Assembly (NCBI GenBank): GCA_002391275.1
Contig: DGSC01000017.1
Coordinates: forward strand, 29,148 to 93,147
Length of the DNA stretch: 64,000 bases
Reading direction: 5' to 3'
Source: Prevotellaceae bacterium UBA4372
GTDB taxonomy: Bacteria; Bacteroidota; Bacteroidia; Bacteroidales; Bacteroidaceae
Positions 8,066 through 16,406 of the stretch are shown in pieces. A model generated the notes under the pieces. That model was given only the letters and a program-made list of their open reading frames with translations, searched no databases and had not been told where the DNA came from. Position numbers and translations under genes: made by a program. Every line of letters starts with the position of its first letter. Position 1 is the stretch's first letter.

Positions 8066-9535
8066 TTACTTTACGGCTTCACCCTCGCCGTCCTCGGTCA
8101 GATAGAACAAAGGTGCAGGGTTGGTTTGCTCTTGCTCGTAGTAGTGCAGACCGCTGTCATTAGTGCGCGGATGCCATTCACCGAGCAAGCTGATCATTTC
8201 AGCTGCAGCCCAGATGACTGGCCCGTAGCCATGAGCTGCCGCCGAAGAAACGGGACGATAGTAGTAGAACGCCGGATCGAAGGCCATACCTGTGCCTACG
8301 CACGTGCCTTCAACCTTGCCCGCGCTGTTGATCTTTGTGGCAATAGCATGCCAGGCCAGCTGCGCCACGCCACCGTAAGTGATGCCTTCTATCCAGCCTT
8401 TGCGGATGGCATGGGCAATGGCATAGCAGTAGATGGCTGTTGCCGAGGTCTCCAGGTAGGAGTCGTTGCGATCGAGAAGCTGGTGCCAGAAGCCTTCGCT
8501 CGATTGCAAGGCACACAATCCAGCTATATGCTCGCGCAGTTGGTTCAGGATGAACTCGCGGTCGGGATGGTTCTCTGGAAGCATATCAAGCAGTTCCACC
8601 GTCGTCAGCAGCGCCCACCCGTTGGCACGGGCCCAGTGGTAAGTGGGCTGTTGGGCCAACCCTTCTACGTAGCCATGCCTGTAGATTCGCTTCTCGGGCA
8701 CCCACATGCGGCGTACAAAGTTCTTGTACATCGTGGCAGCTTCGTCGAAGTACTTGGAATCGTTCATATATATGCCCGCATAAGCGATAGTGGGAATACC
8801 CATATACATGTCGTCGAGCCACACCGTATTGTGTTGGGGACGATGACGGGCAAACAGGCCGTCGGCCAAACGATACTGGCCGTTTTCCACGAAGTTGAAA
8901 TAGTTGTTGATGATTGTGTCTGCCGACACCAAGCCGCCTGCATCCTTCCGGGCTTCGGGCACCTTGGTGCTGTATTTCATGACGGCCGTGCACATGGTGC
9001 CGCAGTCGTCGAGAGCACGTGGGTGTATCACCTGCTCCATCTGTGCATCTTCCACATCGGCTTTGCCGCCATCACGTTGTTTGAACAGCGGGTAAGCTTG
9101 GCGCAGCAAGCGCATGCTTTGGTCTACATACTCCGCGTAGCGAGCATCGCCGGTGGCATTTGCTGCAGCCAGCAGTGCCTGATACGTGATGCCCCATTCA
9201 TAGGAGCCTATGCGGAATGCGCCTCTGCCCAGCTTGACGCCTTCGGGCAACGGCTGGCCGGCCTCTAAGGTGATGGCCTCACCCGTACTGTCGACATATT
9301 CGTCATGGCGCTCACTCTCGATGTAGGCATAGACACGGTCGAGAGCTGCCTTCACGCTGTCGGCCGAGAGTTCGCCATAAGGTATCTTGTAGTCGGGTTT
9401 CAGCAAGTGCAGTGGGGTGTTCGAGTCGTTCACCTCCTCGGTCTTCTGTGAGCCTTGAGTGCATGCTCCAAGGAGAGCCGCGCTCGCAAGACCTACAGCC
9501 AATGCGAGCGATTGAGTGGTTTTCTTTGTGTACAT
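8066..9535 (-). CDS. GH105/GH88-type unsaturated rhamnogalacturonyl hydrolase, lipoprotein
   Basis: Probable (alpha/alpha)6-barrel hydrolase removing the 4,5-unsaturated galacturonic acid that lyases leave on rhamnogalacturonan oligosaccharides. The 489-residue protein starts with a lipoprotein signal ending in LLGAC (Cys25), so it is predicted to be attached to a membrane. The YteR/GH105 pattern is visible: DDCGTMCTAVMKY, the middle DDMYMGIPTIAYAG with its Asp residues, the WARANGWAL motif typical of the family, and GFWHQLLDR plus ETSATAIYCYAIA near the C-terminus. The DUF362 gene lies 9 bases upstream, and a PL26-like lyase gene is divergent, which fits the substrate. Exact substrate is inferred from family and context. 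Confidence 0.85.
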   Translation of the reverse strand: MYTKKTTQSLALAVGLASAALLGACTQGSQKTEEVNDSNTPLHLLKPDYKIPYGELSADSVKAALDRVYAYIESERHDEYVDSTGEAITLEAGQPLPEGVKLGRGAFRIGSYEWGITYQALLAAANATGDARYAEYVDQSMRLLRQAYPLFKQRDGGKADVEDAQMEQVIHPRALDDCGTMCTAVMKYSTKVPEARKDAGGLVSADTIINNYFNFVENGQYRLADGLFARHRPQHNTVWLDDMYMGIPTIAYAGIYMNDSKYFDEAATMYKNFVRRMWVPEKRIYRHGYVEGLAQQPTYHWARANGWALLTTVELLDMLPENHPDREFILNQLREHIAGLCALQSSEGFWHQLLDRNDSYLETSATAIYCYAIAHAIRKGWIEGITYGGVAQLAWHAIATKINSAGKVEGTCVGTGMAFDPAFYYYRPVSSAAAHGYGPVIWAAAEMISLLGEWHPRTNDSGLHYYEQEQTNPAPLFYLTEDGEGEAVK

Positions 9536-9544
9536 TAGGATGTT

Positions 9545-10480
9545 TTATTTAATGGTTATCAGTTTATACTTCTTGCTGCCTAAGCCTATCTTCTCGGCGT
9601 AGTCGACGGTGTGGGTACCATGCCGCGAGCTGATGCGTTCGATGAGCGGACGGTTGTCATCGCCCGGCTTGCCGTCGTGGTTGAACACCTTGTCCAGACA
9701 TGCCTGATCGAGCGCCACAGGATCGGTAGAGGCCAAGATGCCCATATCCTTCAGCATAGGTTTGGCCGGATGACCATCGCAGTCGCAGTCGACACTCATG
9801 TTGTTCATCACATTAATATATATTATATTCTGCCCATGACCGAAATACTCATGCACGGCCTGAGCCGCGGCGGCCATCGACTCGAGAAAAGCGTCCTGCT
9901 TGGCGGTTATCCAATGGTCGGAGCTTTCGCCGGCTGAGTGTATGTACCATTTCCCGGCCGTGGATGCTACGCCTATGCTGGCATTCTTCAGCACGCCCCC
10001 GTAGCCGCCCATCGTATGCCCCTTGAAATGGGCCAGATTTATCATGAAATCGTAGTTTCCCAGATGGTCGCCGACGATGTCGTACTTGATATGCTTGCGA
10101 TCTTTCACCGGAATGCGCATCTGCCCATACTCATCCATAATATCCACGGCAAACAGGCTGTCGAAGCCATGCTCGTGAATGGTAGCCCAATGTTTCTTTG
10201 GGTCCTGCCGGGTGCCTCCATAGGCTGTACAACATTCTACGATGGTGCCGTTCACTTCTTCAACAAGGTTGCGGAGAAAAGGTGGACGAAGATAATGTGG
10301 ATTACCTCCCTCGCCAGTGCTGATCTTCACAGCCACACGCCCTTTGGCCTCACGCCCTAACGATTTATATATCTTCACTAAAGATTCCGCAGATATCTCT
10401 TCAATGAAGTATACTTTCGACTGTGCATTCACAAGAACAAAGCTCAGCAGTGCGAGCGATGCTACACAAAAACGTTTCAT
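9545..10480 (-). CDS. DUF362 domain protein, exported
   Basis: The 311-residue protein has a signal peptide (about residues 1-19, ending VNAQ) and a DUF362 core: KGRVAVKISTGEGGNPHYLRP, CTAYGGTRQDPKKHW, NLAHFKGHTMGGYGGVLKN and LASTDPVALDQACLD. Many DUF362 proteins also carry a 2[4Fe-4S] ferredoxin domain, and none is seen here. Function is not established. It is cotranscribed with the GH105 enzyme and divergent from a probable rhamnogalacturonan lyase, so a role in the same catabolic locus is inferred only from position. A TAAATTTG promoter box on the minus strand lies 35 bases upstream of the start. Confidence 0.8.
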   Translation of the reverse strand: MKRFCVASLALLSFVLVNAQSKVYFIEEISAESLVKIYKSLGREAKGRVAVKISTGEGGNPHYLRPPFLRNLVEEVNGTIVECCTAYGGTRQDPKKHWATIHEHGFDSLFAVDIMDEYGQMRIPVKDRKHIKYDIVGDHLGNYDFMINLAHFKGHTMGGYGGVLKNASIGVASTAGKWYIHSAGESSDHWITAKQDAFLESMAAAAQAVHEYFGHGQNIIYINVMNNMSVDCDCDGHPAKPMLKDMGILASTDPVALDQACLDKVFNHDGKPGDDNRPLIERISSRHGTHTVDYAEKIGLGSKKYKLITIK

Positions 10481-10514
10481 AAGTTTCCGATATTGGTTGA
10501 TTAGTTCATGGCTG

Positions 10515-10522
10515 CAAATTTA
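10515..10522 (-). promoter_or_regulatory. Bacteroidota -7 box for the DUF362-GH105 pair
   Basis: Reads TAAATTTG on the minus strand, matching the Bacteroidota -7 consensus TAnnTTTG, 35 bases before the DUF362 start. No clear -33 TTTG was found. Confidence 0.5.
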
Positions 10523-10566
10523 CGAAAATATCTGGTTTACATGCGCCCTTTTATAAATTTTTGTTC

Positions 10567-10574
10567 TACCTTTG
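10567..10574 (+). promoter_or_regulatory. Bacteroidota -7 box for the PL26-like gene
   Basis: TACCTTTG, an exact TAnnTTTG match, 25 bases before ATG 10599. It lies within an upstream in-frame extension that opens with TTG at 10572, which argues that the extension is not translated. Together with the minus-strand box at 10515 it forms a compact divergent control region. Confidence 0.6.
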
Positions 10575-10598
10575 TCGCATAAACTTCGATTATCTGAT

Positions 10599-13334
10599 AT
10601 GAAACACTTAATCGCTCTTATGCTTCTTTGTGCATCAGCAACGGCTGGAGCCGTAGTGCCTGCACGTCTCCATTGGGTCGGACATGTCCCTGCCGAAGCC
10701 AAGCCTGTGAGTTTCGGCATTCCTTTCAACCGAGGTGAAATGAAGGTCAAAGATAGCTTCACCCTGACCACAGACAAGGGCGATGTCATCCCGGCCGACT
10801 TCTGGCCTACGGCCTACTGGCCCGACGGATCTGTCAAATGGGGTGGTTTCGCGGCCATAGTGCCTGGCGGCACCGAGAATGTGAACTTCGCGCTAACCGG
10901 CAAGAAGGCCGACAAGAAGCAGAAGAAAGGAGCCGCATCCGATGCATTAGCCTCGGGGAACAGTGCCCAGATGACCATCCAAGAATCTGACGAACAAATC
11001 CACGTCGCAGCAGGCAACCTCAATGCTTACGTTTCCAAACACGGGAATGCCATCCTGGACAGTCTCGTCTTAGACGGCAGGCGAGTGGCTGGAGCTGCCC
11101 GCCTCATTTGCACCCGGCAGAGTGAACCTTACTCGGAGGATGCCCATGAAATCCATTTCTCCAACTTCGTCTCTCAGGTGGAGAAGGTAGAGGTGGAGCG
11201 TGCCGGCGATGTGCGTGCCGTGGTGAAGATCGAAGGTTGCTACATGATTGATACAGATAAACTGAAGTCGGAAATCGTCCCCACGTCAGCCGACCTTGGG
11301 GCATCTTCCACAAAGTCCAAGTGGCTGCCATTCACCGTCCGCCTATATTTCTATGCCGGTTCCGAGCAAGTACGCATGGTGCACACCTTTATATATGACG
11401 GCGACCAACACCACGATTTCATCCGCTCGCTGGGCGTCCGCATCGAAGTGCCCATGCGCGAGCAGGCCTACAACCGGCACGTCGCTTTCGCCACGCAGGA
11501 CGGAGGTGTCTGGGCCGAAAGTGTGCAGCCATTGAGTGGCCGTCGTGTGCTTGCCGATGGCAAGGGTGGCGGCACGATGGTGTCTGGCAGTTTGCCCGCA
11601 GGATTCCCTTCCTTCGAGTATGCTCAAGTGGCTGGCCAGCGCATTCCCGAACCTTCTGCCTTTGATGAGAAAGGGCGTGACCTCTTGCATCATTGGGCAA
11701 AATGGAACACCTTCCGGCTCTCCCAACCCAACGACCAAGGCTATAGCATCCGCAAGCGTGCTCACTCGAACAACCAATGGATAGGAAATCATTCGGGCAG
11801 CAGGGCGGCCGGTTATGTTTTCGCTGGTGATGTCAGCGGTGGCCTTGGCGTCAGCGTCAAGGACTTTTGGGAAAGTTATCCCGCTTCGTTGCAAGTAGAC
11901 AGCGCCACCCACGACGTAGCCTATCTTACCGCTTACCTCTGGAGCCCGGAGGGAGGAGCCATGGACCTGCGCCACTATGACAACGTGGCCCACGACCTCA
12001 ACGCTTCCTACGAAGACGTTCAAGAGGGCATGTCCACGCCCCTTGGCATTGCACGCACAAGCACATTGACCTTAATTCCCGAACGTGCCTACCCTGGCAA
12101 GAAAGCCGTGGCGCAACGTGCCCTGCAGCAGGCCGAAGATGCACCCCTCGTCTGCACTCCCGAGTATCTTCACTCGCGTCGGGCATTCGGTATCTGGAGC
12201 CTTCCCGACAGCAGCAACGAGCATCGGGCTGCTGTCGAACGGCAGCTCAAGGACTACCTCGATTTCTATGTGAAGGCCGTGGACGAGCGTCATTGGTATG
12301 GCTTCTGGAACTATGGCGACTTCATGCACCAGTACGACCCCGCACGTCATGAGTGGAAATACGATGTCGGCGGATTTGCCTGGGACAACACCGAGCTCGG
12401 AAGCATTTCATGGCTTTGGTATTCTTTCCTTCGCACCGCAAGGCCCGACGTCTGGCGTATGGCCGAGGCCATGACTCGCCACTGCATGGAAGTGGATGTC
12501 TATCATATCGGTCCTTATGCAGGACTTGGTTCGCGCCACAATGTCAGCCATTGGGGATGCGGCGCCAAGGAAGCCCGAATCTCCCAAGCTGCCTGGAACC
12601 GTTTCTACTACTACCTGACCACTGACGAGAGAACGGGCGACCTCATGACAGCCACCAAGGATGCCGACCAGATGCTTTATACGATAGATCCTATGCGCCT
12701 GGCTTTGCCCAGGGAGAAATATCCATGCACGGCTCCTGCCCGTCTGCGTATCGGACCCGACTGGGTGGCCTACGCAGGCAATTGGATGACCGAATACGAA
12801 CGAACGCTCAACCCTGTCTATCGAAAGAAAATCGAAGCTGGAATGAAAAGCATTGCCTCGCTGCCTCACGGCATGTTCACAGGTCCTGGGGTGCTTGGCT
12901 ACGACCCTGCCACGGGTATTCTCAGCTATGAAGGCGACACTTCAATAGTCAGCACCAATCATCTGAAACTCATAATGGGAGGATTCGAGCTGCTGAACGA
13001 GATGATGGAGCTGGTGCCCAACAAAAAGTTTGCCGCCTGCTATCTCGACCACAATGCTCGCTATCATAAGGTTACGAAAAACCGTTTCCGCATTAGCCGC
13101 TTGAAAGGTTATGCTGCGGCCTTGACAGGAGACAGCAACTTAGCTGCCGAGACATGGAAGGACATGTGGCACTACAGCGGACCGGAACAGCACTACCGCT
13201 TTGATCCGCACAAGCTGTTGCCGCCAGAGGTGCCGCAACCGCTCACCGAGAGCGTTGAAACTTCCACAAACGACTGCGCCCTCTGGAGCCTCGATGCCAT
13301 TTATCTGATGGAAGTGATTCCGCAGGAAAAATAA
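10599..13334 (+). CDS. PL26-like exo-rhamnogalacturonan lyase family protein (PcRGLX/YetA-like)
   Basis: Large exported protein (911 residues from ATG 10599; signal peptide about residues 1-19, ending ATAGA). Overall layout agrees with the PcRGLX/YetA group: an N-terminal beta domain beginning PARLHWVGHVPAEAKPVSFG, a central beta-rich domain, and a C-terminal alpha/alpha-barrel-like region with HWYGFWNYGDFMHQY, GFAWDNTELGSISWLWYSF and SRHNVSHWGCGAKEARISQ. Members of this group cleave the rhamnogalacturonan-I backbone from the end. The neighbours (GH105 hydrolase, DUF4861) fit a lyase followed by unsaturated-product hydrolysis. Catalytic residues were not assigned from sequence alone. The DUF4861 gene follows after 46 bases, so the two are probably cotranscribed. 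Confidence 0.72.
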   Translation: MKHLIALMLLCASATAGAVVPARLHWVGHVPAEAKPVSFGIPFNRGEMKVKDSFTLTTDKGDVIPADFWPTAYWPDGSVKWGGFAAIVPGGTENVNFALTGKKADKKQKKGAASDALASGNSAQMTIQESDEQIHVAAGNLNAYVSKHGNAILDSLVLDGRRVAGAARLICTRQSEPYSEDAHEIHFSNFVSQVEKVEVERAGDVRAVVKIEGCYMIDTDKLKSEIVPTSADLGASSTKSKWLPFTVRLYFYAGSEQVRMVHTFIYDGDQHHDFIRSLGVRIEVPMREQAYNRHVAFATQDGGVWAESVQPLSGRRVLADGKGGGTMVSGSLPAGFPSFEYAQVAGQRIPEPSAFDEKGRDLLHHWAKWNTFRLSQPNDQGYSIRKRAHSNNQWIGNHSGSRAAGYVFAGDVSGGLGVSVKDFWESYPASLQVDSATHDVAYLTAYLWSPEGGAMDLRHYDNVAHDLNASYEDVQEGMSTPLGIARTSTLTLIPERAYPGKKAVAQRALQQAEDAPLVCTPEYLHSRRAFGIWSLPDSSNEHRAAVERQLKDYLDFYVKAVDERHWYGFWNYGDFMHQYDPARHEWKYDVGGFAWDNTELGSISWLWYSFLRTARPDVWRMAEAMTRHCMEVDVYHIGPYAGLGSRHNVSHWGCGAKEARISQAAWNRFYYYLTTDERTGDLMTATKDADQMLYTIDPMRLALPREKYPCTAPARLRIGPDWVAYAGNWMTEYERTLNPVYRKKIEAGMKSIASLPHGMFTGPGVLGYDPATGILSYEGDTSIVSTNHLKLIMGGFELLNEMMELVPNKKFAACYLDHNARYHKVTKNRFRISRLKGYAAALTGDSNLAAETWKDMWHYSGPEQHYRFDPHKLLPPEVPQPLTESVETSTNDCALWSLDAIYLMEVIPQEK

Positions 13335-13380
13335 GGAAGTGAAAAGTGAATAATGAACAACGAACAGAGAAAAACGAAAT

Positions 13381-14643
13381 ATGAGATACCAAAGTAAGCT
13401 ATTCTATTTTGTAGCCTCAATTCTTTTGGGCAGCTCAATGGCGGCTAATGGCCAGACGTTGACGGTCAAAGTCAGCAATCCATCCAACGAAGAGCGACAT
13501 GATGTGCCCGTTGTTGTCGACCTGAAGAAGGCACTTGGCAAGAAATCAGCCGCAGTACTGTCGGCTGAGGTCTTCCAAACACATTCCAACAAGAAACGTT
13601 CCGACAATAGCCAGGCATTACCTTGCCAGCTCGACGACCTCAACGGCGACCTTGCACCCGATGAGTTGGCTTTCGTGGCCGACATCCCGGCCAAAACCTC
13701 TTGCACCTTTCGCGTAATATGCTCGACTGTTGCACCGAAGAGGTCATACCCCCCTCGTACGGCCGCTTTCATGAAGGTATGGGACAGAAAATATCGCTAT
13801 CCCTACATTAATAGTATTGAATACCAAGGTCGCAACGAGCCTCTTGCCACGTACGATGCCATCTACGGCCATGGGGCTCAATGGGAGAGCGAACTCGTGG
13901 GCTTCCGTGTGTATATGGATCATCGGCAGAGCATCGACATCTATGGCAAACCCTACCCTCAGCTGGTGCTCGATAAGACCAACTTCTACAGCACTCGCGA
14001 TGACATGGCAGAGGGACGAGGCTGCGATATCCTGTTTGCCGGGCCAAGTGTTGGCGCTGGTTCGTTCCGTGGCTATCTCTCAGGCGAGCCGACGTATGTG
14101 GACAAAGTTGAGGCCCGTGGCCAGCGCGTTGTCAGCTCTGGTCCTGTACGTGCCATCGTAGAAGTGTGGGACAGGAATTGGGATTACAACGGAAAGACCA
14201 TCCAAATGCGGCAACGCTACACCATCTATGCCGGTCATCGCGATGTAGAAGTGGCTGTAGACCTCGTTGGAAAAGGGGTCGAGGCCGAACGTTTCTGCAC
14301 GGGTGTCCAGAAGATTGAGATGAACAATGAGGGCTTCATGTCGCCTAATTCCGGGCTCGTGGGTTCATGGGGAAAGAACATCCCTGACAAGGCCGCTGAA
14401 GATCTTGTAGAAGGCGTAGGGCTGGGAGTGTTTGTCGGTCGCGAGTTCCTCGACTCGAAGCGTGAAGACAAATACAATTACCTCACCATTCTCAAGCCTC
14501 GCGACGGCCATATTCGTTACCACCTCGCTATTTGCGCACTGATGGAGCGCGATGGTTTCAAGTCATCGGCCCAATGGTTTGCGTGGCTGCGCCAATGGCA
14601 GGAACAGCTCGAAAAGCCCTGTGTCGTCAAGGTGAGGAAATGA
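13381..14643 (+). CDS. DUF4861 domain protein, exported
   Basis: 420 residues with a signal peptide ending near residue 24 (SSMAANGQ). The body is beta-rich and resembles DUF4861 proteins that accompany pectin and other polysaccharide loci of Bacteroidota: LTVKVSNPSNEERHDVPVV at the start, YGHGAQWESELVGFRVY, and RQRYTIYAGHRDVEVAVDL. The N-terminal part also resembles the beta domain that opens the neighbouring lyase, suggesting a carbohydrate-active beta-sandwich. Function is not established. It follows the PL26-like gene closely and precedes a strong bidirectional terminator. Confidence 0.75.
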   Translation: MRYQSKLFYFVASILLGSSMAANGQTLTVKVSNPSNEERHDVPVVVDLKKALGKKSAAVLSAEVFQTHSNKKRSDNSQALPCQLDDLNGDLAPDELAFVADIPAKTSCTFRVICSTVAPKRSYPPRTAAFMKVWDRKYRYPYINSIEYQGRNEPLATYDAIYGHGAQWESELVGFRVYMDHRQSIDIYGKPYPQLVLDKTNFYSTRDDMAEGRGCDILFAGPSVGAGSFRGYLSGEPTYVDKVEARGQRVVSSGPVRAIVEVWDRNWDYNGKTIQMRQRYTIYAGHRDVEVAVDLVGKGVEAERFCTGVQKIEMNNEGFMSPNSGLVGSWGKNIPDKAAEDLVEGVGLGVFVGREFLDSKREDKYNYLTILKPRDGHIRYHLAICALMERDGFKSSAQWFAWLRQWQEQLEKPCVVKVRK

Positions 14644-14715
14644 GAAATCAAGTGTGAAGAAGTAAGGAATGACAAGTTATTCCTGAGAGTTGTAAAGAAA
14701 TAGCGAATAAAAAAC

Positions 14716-14759
14716 AAAAAGCCGCAGGCTACATCCATTAACGTAGCCTGCGGCTTTTT
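14716..14759. terminator. Bidirectional rho-independent terminator
   Basis: Arms 14716-14732 and 14743-14759 pair over 17 bases (core GCCGCAGGCTAC) with a 10-base loop, A-rich on one side and T-rich on the other. It separates the convergent DUF4861 gene and the outer-membrane protein gene. Confidence 0.9.
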
Positions 14760-14776
14760 TGTTTCCTTTAGCCCTC

Positions 14777-15301
14777 TTAGAACCGATAGCCTACGCCCAC
14801 GAGCAGGTTAACCCGGTCAAAGTCGTTGGTGTAGGTGTACTTCATCTCTGCATTGACGTAGAGATTCTCTTCGACATCATACTGTATGCCAGCGCCCATG
14901 TTAAGTCCCACGCGCATTTTGTCGCTATAGTCCACAGGACTTTGGTCTTTGAATTCTTTCGAATAGGTATAGTGGCGGTGTAAAGCCTGAACACCGAGGA
15001 TAGGATATATCCAGAGTCCGGTGTCCTTCATGGGAATGAGGTAGTGGAAGTTGAAGTTGACGTCCCAGTCGATGCGCTCTTTTGCTTTGAAATAGTAGCC
15101 AAAGGAAGCTTCCATGCGGAAACGGGAAGTAGCATAGAACTGTACTTTAGGTTGTACGCCGAGGTGTACATTATCACCCCAAGTAGTAGGAATGTTGATA
15201 CCAAGAGCCCAGTCTCCGCCTTCGGGTTCGTCGTATTTCTGAGCATAAGCAGCCGTAGAAAGCAGTACGAGACAGAGGGGTAAGAGAAGTTTTTTGATCA
15301 T
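14777..15301 (-). CDS. Small outer-membrane beta-barrel protein
   Basis: From ATG at 15301 the protein is 174 residues with a signal peptide (KKLLLPLCLVLLSTAAYAQ). The remainder alternates polar and hydrophobic residues in short strands and ends YRF with an aromatic terminal residue, as outer-membrane barrels do (VNAEMKYTYTNDFDRVNLLVGVGYRF in pieces). Length suits an eight-strand barrel of the OmpA-barrel/porin-family type. An upstream extension to 15364 has no signal-like N-terminus and includes the promoter box at 15344-15351, so the shorter start is preferred. Ligand or function is unknown. Confidence 0.72.
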   Translation of the reverse strand: MIKKLLLPLCLVLLSTAAYAQKYDEPEGGDWALGINIPTTWGDNVHLGVQPKVQFYATSRFRMEASFGYYFKAKERIDWDVNFNFHYLIPMKDTGLWIYPILGVQALHRHYTYSKEFKDQSPVDYSDKMRVGLNMGAGIQYDVEENLYVNAEMKYTYTNDFDRVNLLVGVGYRF

Positions 15302-15343
15302 AACAGTTGAATTTATTAAGTTTAAATTAACAATTTTCACGTG

Positions 15344-15351
15344 CAAATATA
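15344..15351 (-). promoter_or_regulatory. Bacteroidota -7 box for the small outer-membrane protein
   Basis: TATATTTG on the minus strand, 43 bases upstream of the chosen start at 15301. Confidence 0.55.
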
Positions 15352-15415
15352 TGTAATTATTCAAGTCGCAGATAATATTTTGTCTAAAAAATCTACAAAA
15401 ATGGTGATTTCTTTT

Positions 15416-15423
15416 TATTTTTG
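15416..15423 (+). promoter_or_regulatory. Bacteroidota -7 box for the tat operon
   Basis: TATTTTTG, 41 bases before tatA ATG 15465. No good -33 element at the expected distance, so confidence is moderate. Confidence 0.45.
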
Positions 15424-15464
15424 CGCCATAAATAGTTCATATATTTTATTAAAGTCTATTCGTT

Positions 15465-15638
15465 ATGAATTTTGGAACTCCCGAATTATTACTCATAGCC
15501 CTTGTAGTGTTGCTGCTGTTTGGCGGCAAGAAGATCCCCGAACTGATGAAAGGTCTTGGGCGCGGTGTCAAGAGCTTTAAGGATGGCATGAACGGCGCAA
15601 CGGACACAGAGACGTCCGACAAAAAGGAAGCGGAATGA
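15465..15638 (+). CDS. tatA: Twin-arginine translocase subunit TatA (57 aa)
   Basis: A short gene encoding 57 residues: MNFGTPELLLIALVVLLLFG is one transmembrane helix, followed by GKKIPELMKGLGRGVKSF, the amphipathic helix with the FG hinge and conserved pattern of TatA/E proteins, then a short acidic/lysine tail. TatA forms the pore-like assembly through which folded Tat substrates cross the inner membrane. Its TGA overlaps the ATG of tatC (ATGA at 15635-15638), so the two are translationally coupled. No tatB-like gene is present, as in minimal TatAC systems. Two proteins with twin-arginine signals follow downstream. Confidence 0.93.
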   Translation: MNFGTPELLLIALVVLLLFGGKKIPELMKGLGRGVKSFKDGMNGATDTETSDKKEAE

Positions 15639-16387
15639 GCTCAGCAGCCGAGCAGATGAGTTTTTGGGAACACTTGGATGTGCTGAGGTCCAGTATCATC
15701 CGTGTTCTTTTGGCCGCCGTAATCATGGGCATCGCAGCGTTCTTTTTCAAGGATGAGCTGTTCGATATCGTGTTGTGGCCCCGCTCGTCGGACTTCCCTA
15801 CCTACCGACTCCTGCACACTGAGCCGTTTGCGGTGAAACTGATCAATACGCAACTCACCGAACAGTTCATGATTCACATGAAAGTGGCCCTCGTTGCCGG
15901 TGTGCTTGTGGCTTCGCCTTATATCATTTATGTCCTGTTCAGGTTTGTCCAACCCGCGCTCTACGAGGAGGAACAGCGTATGTCATTACGCCTCATCTCC
16001 TCGGCCTACACCATGTTTATCCTGGGCGTTTTGCTCAATTACCTGCTCATTTTTCCCCTCACGCTTCGTTTCCTGGCCACCTACAGCGTCAGTGCGGACG
16101 TCGAGACCCTGCTAACGCTGTCCAGCTATGTCGACACGTTATTGATGATGTCCATCGTCTTCGGCATCGTGTTCGAGATTCCCGTCGTGGCATGGCTGCT
16201 TGCCCGTTTTGGATTGCTCAAGGCCCAATGGATGAGCGAGTACAGGCGTCATGCCATAGTGGCAATACTTATCGTTGCAGCCATCATCACGCCCACCTCT
16301 GATGTCATGACCTTGCTCATCGTCTCGCTGCCCATCTGGCTGCTTTACGAAGCCAGTATATGGATTGTAAAACTTACCACAGAATAA
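15635..16387 (+). CDS. tatC: Twin-arginine translocase subunit TatC
   Basis: Polytopic receptor of the Tat pathway that binds twin-arginine signals. The 250-residue protein starts with the cytoplasmic SFWEHLDVLRSSIIRV segment corresponding to the conserved HLxELR region and has about six hydrophobic segments. It carries FRFVQPALYEEEQR between helices 2 and 3 and the FGIVFEIPVVAWLLARFG motif with the conserved Glu and Pro of helix 4, followed by RRHAIVAILIVAAIITPTSDVMT. It overlaps tatA by four bases and is followed by two candidate substrates on the same strand. Confidence 0.95.
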   Translation: MSSAAEQMSFWEHLDVLRSSIIRVLLAAVIMGIAAFFFKDELFDIVLWPRSSDFPTYRLLHTEPFAVKLINTQLTEQFMIHMKVALVAGVLVASPYIIYVLFRFVQPALYEEEQRMSLRLISSAYTMFILGVLLNYLLIFPLTLRFLATYSVSADVETLLTLSSYVDTLLMMSIVFGIVFEIPVVAWLLARFGLLKAQWMSEYRRHAIVAILIVAAIITPTSDVMTLLIVSLPIWLLYEASIWIVKLTTE

Positions 16388-16406
16388 TTTTTAATTACGA
16401 CCTACG

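Noticed and set aside
8024..9268. A 414-codon open frame on the plus strand opposite the GH105 gene
   Set aside because: It mirrors a clear GH105 gene with signal peptide and family motifs. The plus-strand product has no recognisable domain and starts inside a terminator hairpin.
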